A stretch of 64,000 nucleotides of DNA from Streptomyces cellostaticus (lineage in GTDB: Bacteria > Actinomycetota > Actinomycetes > Streptomycetales > Streptomycetaceae), in assembly GCF_001513965.1 (NCBI RefSeq), contig NZ_KQ948015.1, positions 270,734 to 334,733 on the forward strand, read 5' to 3'. Below, piece after piece: positions 25,049 to 34,503 of this stretch. The notes under the pieces were generated by a model. It saw only the letters and a list, made by a program, of their open reading frames with translations. It did not search any database and was not told the DNA's origin. The position numbers and the translations under genes are program-made. The first letter of the stretch is position 1. The number at the start of each line of letters is the position of its first letter.

Positions 25049-27160
25049 GTGCTGCGAAAGATGGCGTCCCTGCCCAGTGGCAAGGTGACGAAATGGGTCG
25101 TCCTGGCCCTCTGGACGGTTCTGCTGGTCCCGGCCCTCATGCTGGCCGGCAAGCTCGGCGACGTCGAGGAGAACGACAACTCGGCCTGGCTGCCCGGTAA
25201 CGCGGAGTCGACCAGGATGGTCGAAAGAGCCGAGAAATTCCAGCTCGCCGACACCCTGCCCGCGATCGTGATCTACGACCGGCCCGAGGGCATCACCCCG
25301 GCCGACATGACCAAGGCCCGAGCCGACGCCGAAGCCTTCAAGGGCATCAAGAACGTCGTGGGTCAGCCACAGGGCCCGGTGAAGGCCCAGGACGGCAAGG
25401 CCGTCCAGACCGTGGTCCAGGTGCGCAAGGACAAGACGGGCTGGGAAGGAATCGGCAAGGTCGTCGACGCGATGAACAGGGTCGGCGAAGAGAACGCGGG
25501 TGGGCTCGGGTTCCACGTCACCGGGCCGGCCGGTTACGCCTCCGACTCGATCAAGGCCTTCAGCGGAGGAGGCGGCCTGACAACGATCACAGCGGTGGTG
25601 GTGGTCGTGATCCTGCTGCTCACCTACCGCAGCCCCGTGCTGCCCTTGCTGCCCCTGCTGACCGTGGGCGGCGCCCTGGTCATGTCGGAAGCGGTGATCT
25701 ACCTGCTGGCGAAGCACGCCGGACTCACCGTCAACAAGCAGACGAGCTTCATCCTGACCGTGCTGCTGTTCGGCGCCGCCACCGACTACGCACTCCTGCT
25801 CGTCTCGCGGTACCGAGAGGAGTTGCGGCGGCACGAGGACCGGCACGAGGCGATGGCCGAGGCCCTGCACCGCTCCGGTCCCGCGATCACCGCCAGCGCC
25901 GCGACCGTCGCGGTCAGCCTGATGCTGCTGATGCTGGCCACCCTCAACTCCACCCAGGGGCTCGGGCCGGCCTGCGCTGTCGGCGTCCTCGTCGGGCTGC
26001 TCGCCATGGTCACCCTGATGCCGGCCCTGCTGGTCATCTGCGGCCGCTGGGTCTTCTGGCCGGTACAGCCGTCGTACGGATCGGCCGGGGCGACCAGGGA
26101 GGGCATCTGGACCCGGGTCGGCGCGGCCGTCTCGGGCCGACCGCGGATCGTGTGGACCGGCACCGCGCTCGTCCTCGGCGTCATGGCGATCGGGGTGTTC
26201 GGGCTCAAGGCCGACGGGCTCTCCGACACGGACCAGTTCACCGACAAGCCGCAGATGGCCGTCGGCGAGGAGATCCAGTCCAGGCACTTCCCGGCCGGGT
26301 CGGGCGACCCCGTCTACGTCGTGGCCGAGGCCGCCTCGGCGCAGCAGGTGAGGACCGCACTGTCCGGCGTCCCAGGAGTCGCCGACGTTTCGACGCCGAT
26401 GGTCAAGGACGGTGAGGCCATCATGCTCGGGGAACTCGGGGACGACCCCAGCAGCACGGCCGCGATGCGCACCGTCGAGCGGGCCAGGACCGCACTCCAC
26501 CGGATCGGGGGTGCGGATGCCCAGGTCGGCGGCAACACGGCGGTCGTTCTCGACACGCGGGAAGCGGCCGCCCGCGACTCCGAGGTGATCATCCCCATCG
26601 TGCTGGTCATGGTGTTCCTCATCCTCGCGCTGCTGCTGCGGGCGGTCGTCGCACCACTGCTGCTCATGGCGACGGTGGTGCTGTCGTTCGCAGCGGCCCT
26701 CGGCGTGAGCAGTCTGATGTTCGACCACGTGTTCCACTTCGCCGGGGCAGATGCCTCCTTCCCGCTCCTGACGTTCGTCTTCCTGGTCGCGCTGGGCATC
26801 GACTACAACATCTTCCTGGTCACCCGGGTGCGCGAAGAGGCACTGCTGCACGGCACCCGGCGCGGCGCGCTGACGGGCCTGTCCGCCACCGGGGGTGTGA
26901 TCACCTCAGCGGGTCTGGTGCTGACCGGTACCTTCGCGGCGATGGCCTCGCTGCCGCTGGTGTTCGCGGCCGAGCTCGGGTTCGCGGTGGCGTTCGGTGT
27001 GCTGCTGGACACCCTGATCGTCCGCTCGGTGCTGGTCACCGCGCTGACCCTGGACGTGGGTCGATGGATGTGGTGGCCCGGGAAACTGTTCAGGCATCAC
27101 GACGACCCCCGGCCACCGTCGGGCAGGTCCGACTTCGAACCCGCTCTCGCGGGTACGTGA
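25049..27160 (+). CDS. MMPL-family RND transporter
   Basis: A 703-residue membrane protein with two repeated halves, each having a large extracytoplasmic loop after TM1 and a cluster of TM helices. The TM4-like proton-relay segments are FGAATDYALLLVSRYREEL and ALGIDYNIFLVTRVREEA (D-Y pairs, MmpL style). GTG 25049 follows GAGGA; an ATG lies at 25061. It probably exports lipids or hydrophobic compounds, energised by protons. The 16-base gap places it in an operon with the ECF41 sigma factor, so it is the likely target of that sigma. Confidence 0.93.
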   Translation: MLRKMASLPSGKVTKWVVLALWTVLLVPALMLAGKLGDVEENDNSAWLPGNAESTRMVERAEKFQLADTLPAIVIYDRPEGITPADMTKARADAEAFKGIKNVVGQPQGPVKAQDGKAVQTVVQVRKDKTGWEGIGKVVDAMNRVGEENAGGLGFHVTGPAGYASDSIKAFSGGGGLTTITAVVVVVILLLTYRSPVLPLLPLLTVGGALVMSEAVIYLLAKHAGLTVNKQTSFILTVLLFGAATDYALLLVSRYREELRRHEDRHEAMAEALHRSGPAITASAATVAVSLMLLMLATLNSTQGLGPACAVGVLVGLLAMVTLMPALLVICGRWVFWPVQPSYGSAGATREGIWTRVGAAVSGRPRIVWTGTALVLGVMAIGVFGLKADGLSDTDQFTDKPQMAVGEEIQSRHFPAGSGDPVYVVAEAASAQQVRTALSGVPGVADVSTPMVKDGEAIMLGELGDDPSSTAAMRTVERARTALHRIGGADAQVGGNTAVVLDTREAAARDSEVIIPIVLVMVFLILALLLRAVVAPLLLMATVVLSFAAALGVSSLMFDHVFHFAGADASFPLLTFVFLVALGIDYNIFLVTRVREEALLHGTRRGALTGLSATGGVITSAGLVLTGTFAAMASLPLVFAAELGFAVAFGVLLDTLIVRSVLVTALTLDVGRWMWWPGKLFRHHDDPRPPSGRSDFEPALAGT

Positions 27161-27174
27161 CCACACTCCGCCAC

Positions 27175-27202
27175 GGGCCTTCCGGCGGCGGCCGGAAGGC
27201 CC
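27175..27202. terminator. Bidirectional terminator
   Basis: GGGCCTTCCGGC and its exact complement GCCGGAAGGCCC flank a GGCG loop. The hairpin lies between the MMPL gene and the convergent small gene at 27241 and can serve both. Confidence 0.85.
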
Positions 27203-27240
27203 GGTTCACCTGACGCACCGCGCCTGAGCGGCGCTCTCCG

Positions 27241-27438
27241 TCAACCGCAGTACCGGATCAGCCACTCGTCCGCGTTGTACGCGTCCCGCGCCGGGTCCGG
27301 CAGGGTCGCCGGCTTCGTCTCCACCGTGTCCTGTGGGCGTATCCGCTCGGGCAGGCGGCTGAAGCGGTGGGGGGTCGGGGTGCCGTCCCCCTCGGCGGAC
27401 TGCCGGGGCGTCTGGTGGAGTTGCGTGCGGTGTGCCAT
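27241..27438 (-). CDS. Small hypothetical protein (65 aa)
   Basis: ATG 27438 is preceded by GGGAGGA at ideal spacing. The product is 65 residues, polar and Pro-rich, with a C-terminal WLIRYCG and a central RLPERIRPQDTVET segment. No membrane segment or known motif is present. The good ribosome binding site and the placement between a terminator and the iolE-like gene support a real gene; function is unknown. Confidence 0.6.
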   Translation of the reverse strand: MAHRTQLHQTPRQSAEGDGTPTPHRFSRLPERIRPQDTVETKPATLPDPARDAYNADEWLIRYCG

Positions 27439-27529
27439 GTCGTCCTCCCGTCCTCGCGGGCGTCCCCCGTCGTCAGTCAGAACGCCCGCACGCCTGCGTT
27501 GGTTCCCGCCCGTCGCCGGACCGAACCCT

Positions 27530-28438
27530 TCAGGCCCCGCACGACCTCAGGAACCTGCGCGTCCGCACCGCGATCGGCAGCGGCTTGTCCGGCTCGCACG
27601 GGTACATGTCCTGCTCGACGATCGCGAACAGGTCCACCCCGAGCCTCTGCGCCGCCTCCAGGACGGGCCCCAACTCGGGTACGCCGGACGGCGGTTCGCA
27701 CATCACGCCCCGCTGTACGGCGGGCCCGAACGGCACCTCGTTCGCGACGACCTCGGCGAGGATGTCCGGGTCGACCTGCTTGAGGTGCAGGTAGCCGATG
27801 CGCTCGCCGTAGGTCTCGATCAGCTTGACGCTGTCCCCGCCGCAGTACGCGTAGTGCCCGGTGTCCAGGCAGAGGTTGACCAGCTCGGAGTCGGTGGAGT
27901 CGAGGAACCGCTCGACGTGGTCCTCGGTGTCGATGTGGGTGTCGGCGTGCGGGTGGACGACGAGCTCGAGGCCGTACGTCTGCTTGACCTCGTGGCCGAG
28001 CCGTTCCATGCCCTTGGTCAGGTGCGCCCACTGCTCGGCCGTCAGCTCCGGCGGCTCCAGGATCTCGGCGGTCTTGTCGTCCCGCCAGAAGGAGGGGATG
28101 ACGACGAGGTGCCGCGCGCCCATGGCCTGGGTGAGGGCGGCGACCTGGCTGACATGGGCCCAGGTCTCCTCCCAGACGGACGGGCCGCGGTGCATGCCGG
28201 TGAAGACCGTGCCGGCCGACACCTTCAGCTCCCGCCGGACCAACTCGTCCGTCAGACGGGCCGGGTCGGTGGGGAGATAGCCGTACGGGCCCAGTTCGAT
28301 CCAGTCGTAGCCGGCCTCGGAGACCTCGTCGAGGAAGCGTTCCCAGGGAACCTGCCGGGGGTCGTCGGGGAACCAGACACCCCACGAGTCGGGGGCCGAG
28401 CCGACCCGGATGCGGTCCAGGGCAGGGGGGTTGGCCAT
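27530..28438 (-). CDS. Myo-inosose-2 dehydratase-like TIM-barrel protein (IolE-like)
   Basis: A 302-residue AP-endonuclease-2/xylose-isomerase-like TIM barrel. The N-terminal GSAPDSWGVWF motif is diagnostic of IolE-type inosose dehydratases. Metal ligands fit VHPHADTHIDT, CLDTGHYAYCGGD, YLHLKQVDP and IVEQDMYP. It would convert 2-keto-myo-inositol to a diketone ahead of IolD. The start is one base after the ABC ATPase stop, so it is cotranscribed with the sugar importer. IolB, IolC and IolJ are absent from the window. Confidence 0.88.
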   Translation of the reverse strand: MANPPALDRIRVGSAPDSWGVWFPDDPRQVPWERFLDEVSEAGYDWIELGPYGYLPTDPARLTDELVRRELKVSAGTVFTGMHRGPSVWEETWAHVSQVAALTQAMGARHLVVIPSFWRDDKTAEILEPPELTAEQWAHLTKGMERLGHEVKQTYGLELVVHPHADTHIDTEDHVERFLDSTDSELVNLCLDTGHYAYCGGDSVKLIETYGERIGYLHLKQVDPDILAEVVANEVPFGPAVQRGVMCEPPSGVPELGPVLEAAQRLGVDLFAIVEQDMYPCEPDKPLPIAVRTRRFLRSCGA

Positions 28439-28439
28439 G

Positions 28440-29351
28440 TCAGGGGGTCCCTTCGGGGGAGGTCGCCACGGGAGCGGTGAGGTCTTCCTCTTCCGGGAGT
28501 TCCTCGACGTCGACGCCGCGGACCTGGGCCAGCTCGTGCTTGAGGGCTGCGAGTTCGGCGCCGCCGGCCATGTGGTTGGTCAGCTCTTCCAGGCTGACCT
28601 CGCTGCGGTCGGCGGAGAGTTCGAGGGTGCCGAGGCGCAGCACGCTGAAGTGGTCGCCGACCATGTAGGCGTGGTGCGGGTTGTGGGTGATGAAGATGAC
28701 GCCGAGGCCGCGGTCGCGGGCGGCGGCGATGTACTTCAGCACGACGCCGGACTGCTTGACGCCGAGGGCGGCGGTGGGCTCGTCCAGGATCAGCACCCGG
28801 GCGCCGAAGTAGACGGCGCGGGCGATGGCCACGCACTGGCGCTGGCCTCCGGAGAGGGTGCCGATGGGCTGTTCCAGGTCGTCCAGGACGATGCCCATGT
28901 TGCGCAGTTCCTGGTCGGCGGTCTTCTTCATGCCGGCGATGTCGAGACGGCGGACGGGCCAGGGGCCTTTGGTCATCTCGGAGCCGAGGAAGAAGTTCCG
29001 CCACACGGGCATGAGGGGGACGGTGGCGAGGTCCTGGTAGACGGTGGCGATGCCCTTGTCGAGGGCCTCGCGTGGGGTGGAGAAGCGCACCGGGGTGCCG
29101 TCCACGAGGAAGTCGCCCTCGGTGTGCTGGTGCAGCCCCGAGATGATCTTGATGAGGGTGGACTTGCCGGCGCCGTTGTCACCGAGGACGCAGGTGACCT
29201 TGCCGGGGTGCACGGCCAGGCTCACACCGTGCAGGGCGCGGATGTTGCCGTAGGACTTGCCCGCACCGCGCAGTTCCACGATCGGGCCGTCATCGGCGGG
29301 GACGGCGTCCTGGAGGATGGCGCCGTGGGTTCCGGTTCCGTTGCTTGTCAT
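28440..29351 (-). CDS. Sugar ABC transporter ATP-binding protein (single-domain, FrcA-like)
   Basis: A 303-residue ATPase with Walker [10 protein letters not shown], signature [15 protein letters not shown], Walker [14 protein letters not shown] and the switch His [10 protein letters not shown]. It has one nucleotide-binding domain, whereas RbsA/MglA ATPases carry two in about 500 residues; it would act as a homodimer. An acidic C-terminal tail ([10 protein letters not shown]) follows the domain. It lies six bases after the permease stop. Confidence 0.93.
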   Translation of the reverse strand: MTSNGTGTHGAILQDAVPADDGPIVELRGAGKSYGNIRALHGVSLAVHPGKVTCVLGDNGAGKSTLIKIISGLHQHTEGDFLVDGTPVRFSTPREALDKGIATVYQDLATVPLMPVWRNFFLGSEMTKGPWPVRRLDIAGMKKTADQELRNMGIVLDDLEQPIGTLSGGQRQCVAIARAVYFGARVLILDEPTAALGVKQSGVVLKYIAAARDRGLGVIFITHNPHHAYMVGDHFSVLRLGTLELSADRSEVSLEELTNHMAGGAELAALKHELAQVRGVDVEELPEEEDLTAPVATSPEGTP

Positions 29352-29357
29352 CGGGTC

Positions 29358-30434
29358 CTACCTCCGGGTCGCCGTGCGCTGGACCCACAGATTGATCAGG
29401 ACGGCGCCGAGCAGCATCACGCCGAGGAACGCCTTGAACCAGTCGGGGTTCCAGCCGGCGAAGACGATGCCCTGGTTCACCATGCCGAACATGAACGCGC
29501 CGAACACCGGGCCGATCGCGGAGCCGGAGCCGCCGGTGAGCAGGCAGCCGCCGATGACGGCCGCGGCGATGTAGATCAGCTCCTGGCCGACGCCCTCGCC
29601 GGACTGCACGGTGTTGAACGAGAACAGGTTGTGCATGCCGATGAACCAGGCACCGAAACCGACCAGCATGAACAGAGTGATCTTGGTGAAGTTCACCGGG
29701 ACACCGACGGCGCGGGCGCTCTCCTTGTTGCCGCCGACGGCGAAGATCCAGTTGCCGTACTTGGTACGCAGCAGCACCCAGGTGGCGATGGCCGCGAAGG
29801 CCAGCCAGTAGAAGACCGTGATCTTCACCTCGACGCCGCCGATGTCGACGGAGGACGCGAAGATCTTCTTCGCCTGGTCGAAGCCGTCCATGTTGCTGAT
29901 GTCGTCGGTGGCGACGTTGCCGGTGACCAGCTTGGTCACGGCGAGGTTGGCACCCTGCAGGATCAGGAAGGTGCCGAGGGTGACCAGGAAGCTGGGCAGT
30001 CCGGTCTTGACCACCATCCAGCCGTTGAAGGCGCCGACGGCGAGCGAGACGATCAGGGCGACGATCACGCCCATCCACACGTTCAGCGTCAGCTGGTAGC
30101 TGAGCATGCTCGCGGTGAGCGCGGAGCTGATCACCGCGACACCGGAGGACAGGTCGAACTCGCCGCCGATCATCAGCAGGGCCACCGGAAGGGCCATGAT
30201 GCCGATGGTCGAGGACTGGTAGAGGACGGTGGCCATCGAGCTGCCCTGACGCAGCGAGGGCGCGGCGATCAGGAAGAAGATCAGGACGGCCACGGCGCCG
30301 AGGAAGACACCCACTTCGGGCCGGGCCAGCAGCCGCAGCACCAGGGGGCGCCGGGTGGTGCGGCCGTCGGTCGCCCTGGGGCCGGACGCCGGCGGTCTGC
30401 CGACCGCCGGCTCAGCCTGCTGGGTCATGCTCAT
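29358..30434 (-). CDS. Sugar ABC transporter permease (RbsC-like)
   Basis: A 358-residue permease with about ten hydrophobic segments and the conserved IGGEFDLSSGVAV motif of ribose/inositol-type permeases; GGSGSAIGPVFGAFMFGMVN is the typical C-terminal region. The start overlaps the stop of the binding-protein gene in TGATG, implying translational coupling; a second ATG lies two codons later. It probably imports inositol or another cyclitol. Confidence 0.93.
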   Translation of the reverse strand: MSMTQQAEPAVGRPPASGPRATDGRTTRRPLVLRLLARPEVGVFLGAVAVLIFFLIAAPSLRQGSSMATVLYQSSTIGIMALPVALLMIGGEFDLSSGVAVISSALTASMLSYQLTLNVWMGVIVALIVSLAVGAFNGWMVVKTGLPSFLVTLGTFLILQGANLAVTKLVTGNVATDDISNMDGFDQAKKIFASSVDIGGVEVKITVFYWLAFAAIATWVLLRTKYGNWIFAVGGNKESARAVGVPVNFTKITLFMLVGFGAWFIGMHNLFSFNTVQSGEGVGQELIYIAAAVIGGCLLTGGSGSAIGPVFGAFMFGMVNQGIVFAGWNPDWFKAFLGVMLLGAVLINLWVQRTATRR

Positions 30435-31453
30435 CACCGGGTGCCCTTCGCGGCGAACTGGGCGACCTGGTCGACGTTGGACTTGTCGACGAAGGCCGGG
30501 CCGGTGAGCACGGGCTGCTCGCCGCCGCCGCTGTAGTTGCCGTTGTTCTTGTACAGCCACAGGGAGTCGATCGCCAGGTAGCCCTGCAGATACGGCTGCT
30601 GGTCCACCGCGAACTGGATGTCGCCCTTCTTGATGGCGCTGGTCAGCTGGTTGTTCAGGTCGAACGTGGCGACCTTGGCCTTGCTGCCGGCGTCTCCCGC
30701 CGACTGCACGGCGGTCAGCGCGTAGGGGGCGCCGAGGGTGACCACGTAGTCGATGGCGCTGTCCTGCTTGAGCTTGGCCGTGATCGTCGACTTCACGGAC
30801 GGCATGTCGGTGCCGTTCACGTACAGCGTCTCAGTCGTGCCGGAAAACGTCTTCTTCACCCCGTCGCAGCGCTGGGTGAGGCCGATGTTGCCCTGCTCCT
30901 GGATCACACAGACGGCCTTCTTGGCGCCGACCTCGTTCAGCTTCTTGCCGAACGCCTCGCCCGCCACGCCCTCGTCCTGGCCGAAGAACTCCAGCAGGCC
31001 GAGCTTCTTCCAGTCGCTGACGCCGGAGTTCAGTCCGACCACAGGTATCTTCGCCGCGCCCGCCTTGCTGACCACGTCCTTCATCGCGTCCGGCTTGGCC
31101 AGCGTGATCGCGATCCCGTCGACCTTCTGGTCGACCGCGTTCTGCACCAGGTTGGCCTGGTTACCGGCGTTCGGGTCGGAGGAGTAGATCAGCTTGATGT
31201 TGTCCTTTGCGGCAGCGGCCTCGGCCCCCTTGCGGACGATGTCCCAGAAGGTGTCGCCCGGCGACTGGTGGGTGACCAGCGCGACCGTCATCCGGGGGGT
31301 GTTCGCCTTGCCCGCCGAGGCGTCCGACCCTCCCTCTTCGGCCTTCTTCCCCCCGGAGCTGCTGGAGCAGCCGGCGAGGGTGAGGGCTGCCGCGGCGGCC
31401 ACAGCCACAACGGGGGCCAGTCTGCGGGAGCGGGAGTGGGAAGAGCGGTCCAT
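30434..31453 (-). CDS. Sugar ABC transporter substrate-binding lipoprotein
   Basis: A 339-residue periplasmic-binding-protein type 1 lipoprotein. The lipobox is LTLAGC after an Ala-rich hydrophobic stretch. Binding-fold landmarks are TVALVTHQSPGDTFWDIVRK, QNAVDQKVDGIAITL and FAVDQQPYLQGYLAIDSLWL. The first gene of a four-gene operon ending with iolE-like, divergent from iolD. The ligand is inferred to be inositol-like. Confidence 0.92.
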   Translation of the reverse strand: MDRSSHSRSRRLAPVVAVAAAAALTLAGCSSSSGGKKAEEGGSDASAGKANTPRMTVALVTHQSPGDTFWDIVRKGAEAAAAKDNIKLIYSSDPNAGNQANLVQNAVDQKVDGIAITLAKPDAMKDVVSKAGAAKIPVVGLNSGVSDWKKLGLLEFFGQDEGVAGEAFGKKLNEVGAKKAVCVIQEQGNIGLTQRCDGVKKTFSGTTETLYVNGTDMPSVKSTITAKLKQDSAIDYVVTLGAPYALTAVQSAGDAGSKAKVATFDLNNQLTSAIKKGDIQFAVDQQPYLQGYLAIDSLWLYKNNGNYSGGGEQPVLTGPAFVDKSNVDQVAQFAAKGTR

Positions 31454-31627
31454 CGTTCCTGCACCTCACTGTGCTACGGGGGAAGGGACGCTGTTGCGTT
31501 GGGACGGGATACAAGTCCCTACGGAGCCCGCTGTCAATACTTTGTTAAGACATCATTTCACGAACAGGTCCGAATGTAAGTACAAACCATTGACAGCACC
31601 GCCTGTCCGCACCTACACCTGAGAGGC
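31454..31627. promoter_or_regulatory. Divergent promoter region, sugar-ABC operon versus iolD
   Basis: On the minus strand, TTGACA (31537-31532) and TTGTAT (31514-31509) are separated by 17 bases, a good promoter for the importer operon. On the plus strand TTGACA (31590-31595) is followed after 18 bases by the weaker TACACC. The two -35 boxes form a 9-base inverted repeat, GCTGTCAAT (31530-31538) and ATTGACAGC (31589-31597). AGTACAAACC (31579-31588) is shared with the LacI 2 promoter region. Confidence 0.65.
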
Positions 31628-33520
31628 ATGAGCCACTCGACGAGTGAAGCGACGAGCCGTCTGACCGTCGCCCAGGCGCTGGTGCGGTTCCTGTCCGCCC
31701 AGTACACCGCACGCGACGGCGAACGGCACCGGCTGATCACCGGCACCTGGGGCATCTTCGGCCACGGCAACGTGGCCGGCATCGGCCAGGCGCTGCTCGA
31801 GTACAGCGACGTCATGCCATACCATCAGGGCCGCAACGAGCAGGCGATGGTGCACGCGGCCGTCGGACACGCCCGCCAGCTCGACCGCCTCTCGGCGCAG
31901 GCCGTGACGACGTCCATCGGCCCTGGCGCGACCAACCTGGTCACCGGCGCCGCCCTGGCCACCGTCAACCGGCTGCCCGTACTGCTCCTGCCCGGCGACT
32001 ACTTCGCCACCCGCCCGGCCGACCCGCTGCTGCAACAGCTGGAGCACCCCGGCCAGTTCGACATGTCGGTCAACGACACCCTGCGCCCGGTCTCCCGCTA
32101 CTTCGACCGGATCACCCGCCCCGAGCAGCTCATCCCGTCTGCGCTCCAGGCCATGCGCATCCTCGCCGACCCGGCCGAGACCGGCGCCGTCACCCTCGCC
32201 CTGCCGCAGGACGTACAGGCGGAGGCGTACGACTGGCCCGAGGAGTTCTTCGCCGAGCGCGTCTGGACCGTACGCCGTCCCGCGCCGGACCCGGCCGAGC
32301 TGGCAGAGGCAGTCCGGGCGATCCGGGCCGCGCACCGGCCGCTCGTCATCGCGGGCGGCGGAGTCCATCACAGCCGCGCCGAGGACGCGCTGAAGGCCCT
32401 CGCGGACGCGACCGGCATCCCGGTCGCCGCCACCCAGGCCGGCAAGGGCTCCCTGCGCCACGACCACCCGGCCGACCTCGGCGGCATCGGCCACACCGGC
32501 ACCGCGGTCGCCGACGACCTCGCCCGCACCGCCGACCTGGTCATCGGCGTCGGCACCCGCTACACGGACTTCACCACCGCCTCCGGCACCCTCTTCCAGA
32601 ACCCGGAGGTCCGCTTCCTCAACCTCAACATCACCGCCTTCGACGCCCACAAGCTGGCCGCCCGGACCGTGGTGGCCGACGCGCGGGCCGCCCTGGAGGC
32701 GCTCACCGCGCAGCTGGCCGGCTTCCGTGTCGACCCGGCGTACGAGGCCGGGTACCGGGCCGGCAAGGAGCGCTGGGAGCAGGTCGTCGAGGCGGCCTAC
32801 CGGGCCGGTGACGAGGACGCCGTACCGACCCAGACGCAGGTGCTCGGCGCGCTGGACGCGGTCGTCGGGGACGAGGACGTGGTCATCAACGCGGCGGGCT
32901 CGCTCCCCGGCGACCTGCACAAGCTGTGGCGGACCCGCTCCCGGCGCCAGTACCACCTGGAGTACGGCTTCTCGTGCATGGGCTACGAGATCCCGGCCGC
33001 GATCGGCGTCCAGCAGGCGGCCCCGGACACGGCGGTGTGGGCACTGGTCGGCGACGGCACGTATCTGATGATGCCGACCGAGATCGTCACCGCCGTCCAG
33101 GAGGGGCTGCCCGTCAAGCTGGTCCTGATCCAGAACCACGGGTACGCCTCCATCGGCGGCCTGTCGGAGTCGGTCGGCGGCGAGCGCTTCGGCACCGCCT
33201 ACCGCTACCGCGCGGCCGACGGCACCTTCAGCGGCGCACCGCTGCCCGTGGACCTGGCCGCCAACGCCGCGAGCCTCGGCATGGACGTCCTGCGCGCCAA
33301 GACGGTGCGGGAGCTGCGCGAGGCGCTCGCCACCGCACGGGCTGCCGATGCCCCCACCTGCGTCTACGTCGAGACGGACACCTCAAGCCCAGCACCCACC
33401 GCTCCCGGGGCCGAGGCCTGGTGGGACGTACCGGTCGCCGAGGCCGCCACCCGCGAGGCGGCCCTGCGCGCCCGCGAGGACTACGACCGCCAGGTCGCCG
33501 GCCGCCGCCGGCACCTGTGA
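31628..33520 (+). CDS. iolD: 3D-(3,5/4)-trihydroxycyclohexane-1,2-dione hydrolase
   Basis: A 630-residue ThDP-dependent hydrolase. TWGIFGHGNVAGIGQAL and PYHQGRNEQAMVHAA in the N-terminal domain are highly typical of IolD; the catalytic Glu is in RNEQAM. The C-terminal ThDP/Mg motif is GDGTYLMMPTEIVTAVQ with the N later in QNHGYASIGG. The enzyme opens the diketo-ring of the inositol pathway to 5-deoxy-glucuronate. It is transcribed divergently from the importer/iolE operon and followed after 39 bases by a GntR gene. Confidence 0.96.
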   Translation: MSHSTSEATSRLTVAQALVRFLSAQYTARDGERHRLITGTWGIFGHGNVAGIGQALLEYSDVMPYHQGRNEQAMVHAAVGHARQLDRLSAQAVTTSIGPGATNLVTGAALATVNRLPVLLLPGDYFATRPADPLLQQLEHPGQFDMSVNDTLRPVSRYFDRITRPEQLIPSALQAMRILADPAETGAVTLALPQDVQAEAYDWPEEFFAERVWTVRRPAPDPAELAEAVRAIRAAHRPLVIAGGGVHHSRAEDALKALADATGIPVAATQAGKGSLRHDHPADLGGIGHTGTAVADDLARTADLVIGVGTRYTDFTTASGTLFQNPEVRFLNLNITAFDAHKLAARTVVADARAALEALTAQLAGFRVDPAYEAGYRAGKERWEQVVEAAYRAGDEDAVPTQTQVLGALDAVVGDEDVVINAAGSLPGDLHKLWRTRSRRQYHLEYGFSCMGYEIPAAIGVQQAAPDTAVWALVGDGTYLMMPTEIVTAVQEGLPVKLVLIQNHGYASIGGLSESVGGERFGTAYRYRAADGTFSGAPLPVDLAANAASLGMDVLRAKTVRELREALATARAADAPTCVYVETDTSSPAPTAPGAEAWWDVPVAEAATREAALRAREDYDRQVAGRRRHL

Positions 33521-33559
33521 ACCACCCCGCCCTGTCCGCACTCTGGAAGGAGGTGCCCC

Positions 33560-34345
33560 GTGGCGAGGACCGGTGACTCCGCTCGTCCCGTGACCGTCTC
33601 CGCGCTCGAATCCGTGACCTTCGACCTGGACCGCACGAGTCCGGTGCCGCTCTACTACCAGCTCGCCCAGCAGCTGGAGGCGGCGATCGAACACGGGATC
33701 CTCGCCCCGGGGAACCTCCTGGGCAACGAGGTCGACCTGTCCGTGCGCCTCGGCCTGTCCCGGCCCACCGTCCGCCAGGCGATCCAGTCCCTGGTCGACA
33801 AGGGGCTGCTGGTGCGGCGCCGCGGTGTCGGGACCCAGGTGGTGCACAGCCAGGTCAAACGGCCCCTCGAGCTGAGCAGCCTCTACGACGACCTGGAGTC
33901 GGCCGGGCAGGGCCCGACCACCCGGGTGCTGCGCAACGAACGCGTCCCGGCGAGCGCCGACGTGGCCGCGGCCCTCGGCATCGCGGAGGGCGCCGAGGTC
34001 GTCGTGCTGGAGCGGCTGCGCTGCACCCACGGCCAGCCGGTGGCGTTCCTGTGCAACTACCTGCCCGCGGCCCTGCTCGAACTCGACACCGAGCGGCTGG
34101 AGTCGACGGGCCTGTACCGGATGATGCGCTCGGCCGGCATCACGCTGCACAGCGCCCGCCAGTCCGTCGGCGCCCGCAGCGCCACCGACGAGGAGGCCGC
34201 CCTGCTGGACGAGAAGGAGGGCGCGGCCCTGCTCACCATGCAGCGCACCGCCTACGACGACACCGGCCGGCCGGTGGAGTACGGCAGCCATGTCTACCGC
34301 GCATCGAGGTACGCCTTCGACTTCCAGCTGCTGGTCAGACCCTGA
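33560..34345 (+). CDS. GntR/HutC-family transcriptional regulator
   Basis: A 261-residue regulator with an N-terminal winged HTH (PLYYQLAQQLEAAIEHGILA, VRLGLSRPTVRQAIQSLVDK) and a C-terminal UTRA ligand domain ending VYRASRYAFDFQLLV. GTG 33560 has a near-ideal AAGGAGGTG. It follows iolD closely, as expected for an inositol regulator; IolR of Corynebacterium is also GntR-type. It could instead control the downstream GH42 operon. Confidence 0.92.
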   Translation: MARTGDSARPVTVSALESVTFDLDRTSPVPLYYQLAQQLEAAIEHGILAPGNLLGNEVDLSVRLGLSRPTVRQAIQSLVDKGLLVRRRGVGTQVVHSQVKRPLELSSLYDDLESAGQGPTTRVLRNERVPASADVAAALGIAEGAEVVVLERLRCTHGQPVAFLCNYLPAALLELDTERLESTGLYRMMRSAGITLHSARQSVGARSATDEEAALLDEKEGAALLTMQRTAYDDTGRPVEYGSHVYRASRYAFDFQLLVRP

Positions 34346-34503
34346 CCGCCGCTGGTCAGACCCGGAAACGGAATCACTCGTGTTCACACAGCCCCCGCGG
34401 CCGCACCTGCCGCGGGGGCTCAGGTGCCTTCTGTTCAACGAAGTTGCAGGTAACGATGACGATTACGTTTCGGGCAAGAGACACCCGAGTGCGACCGGAG
34501 CTA

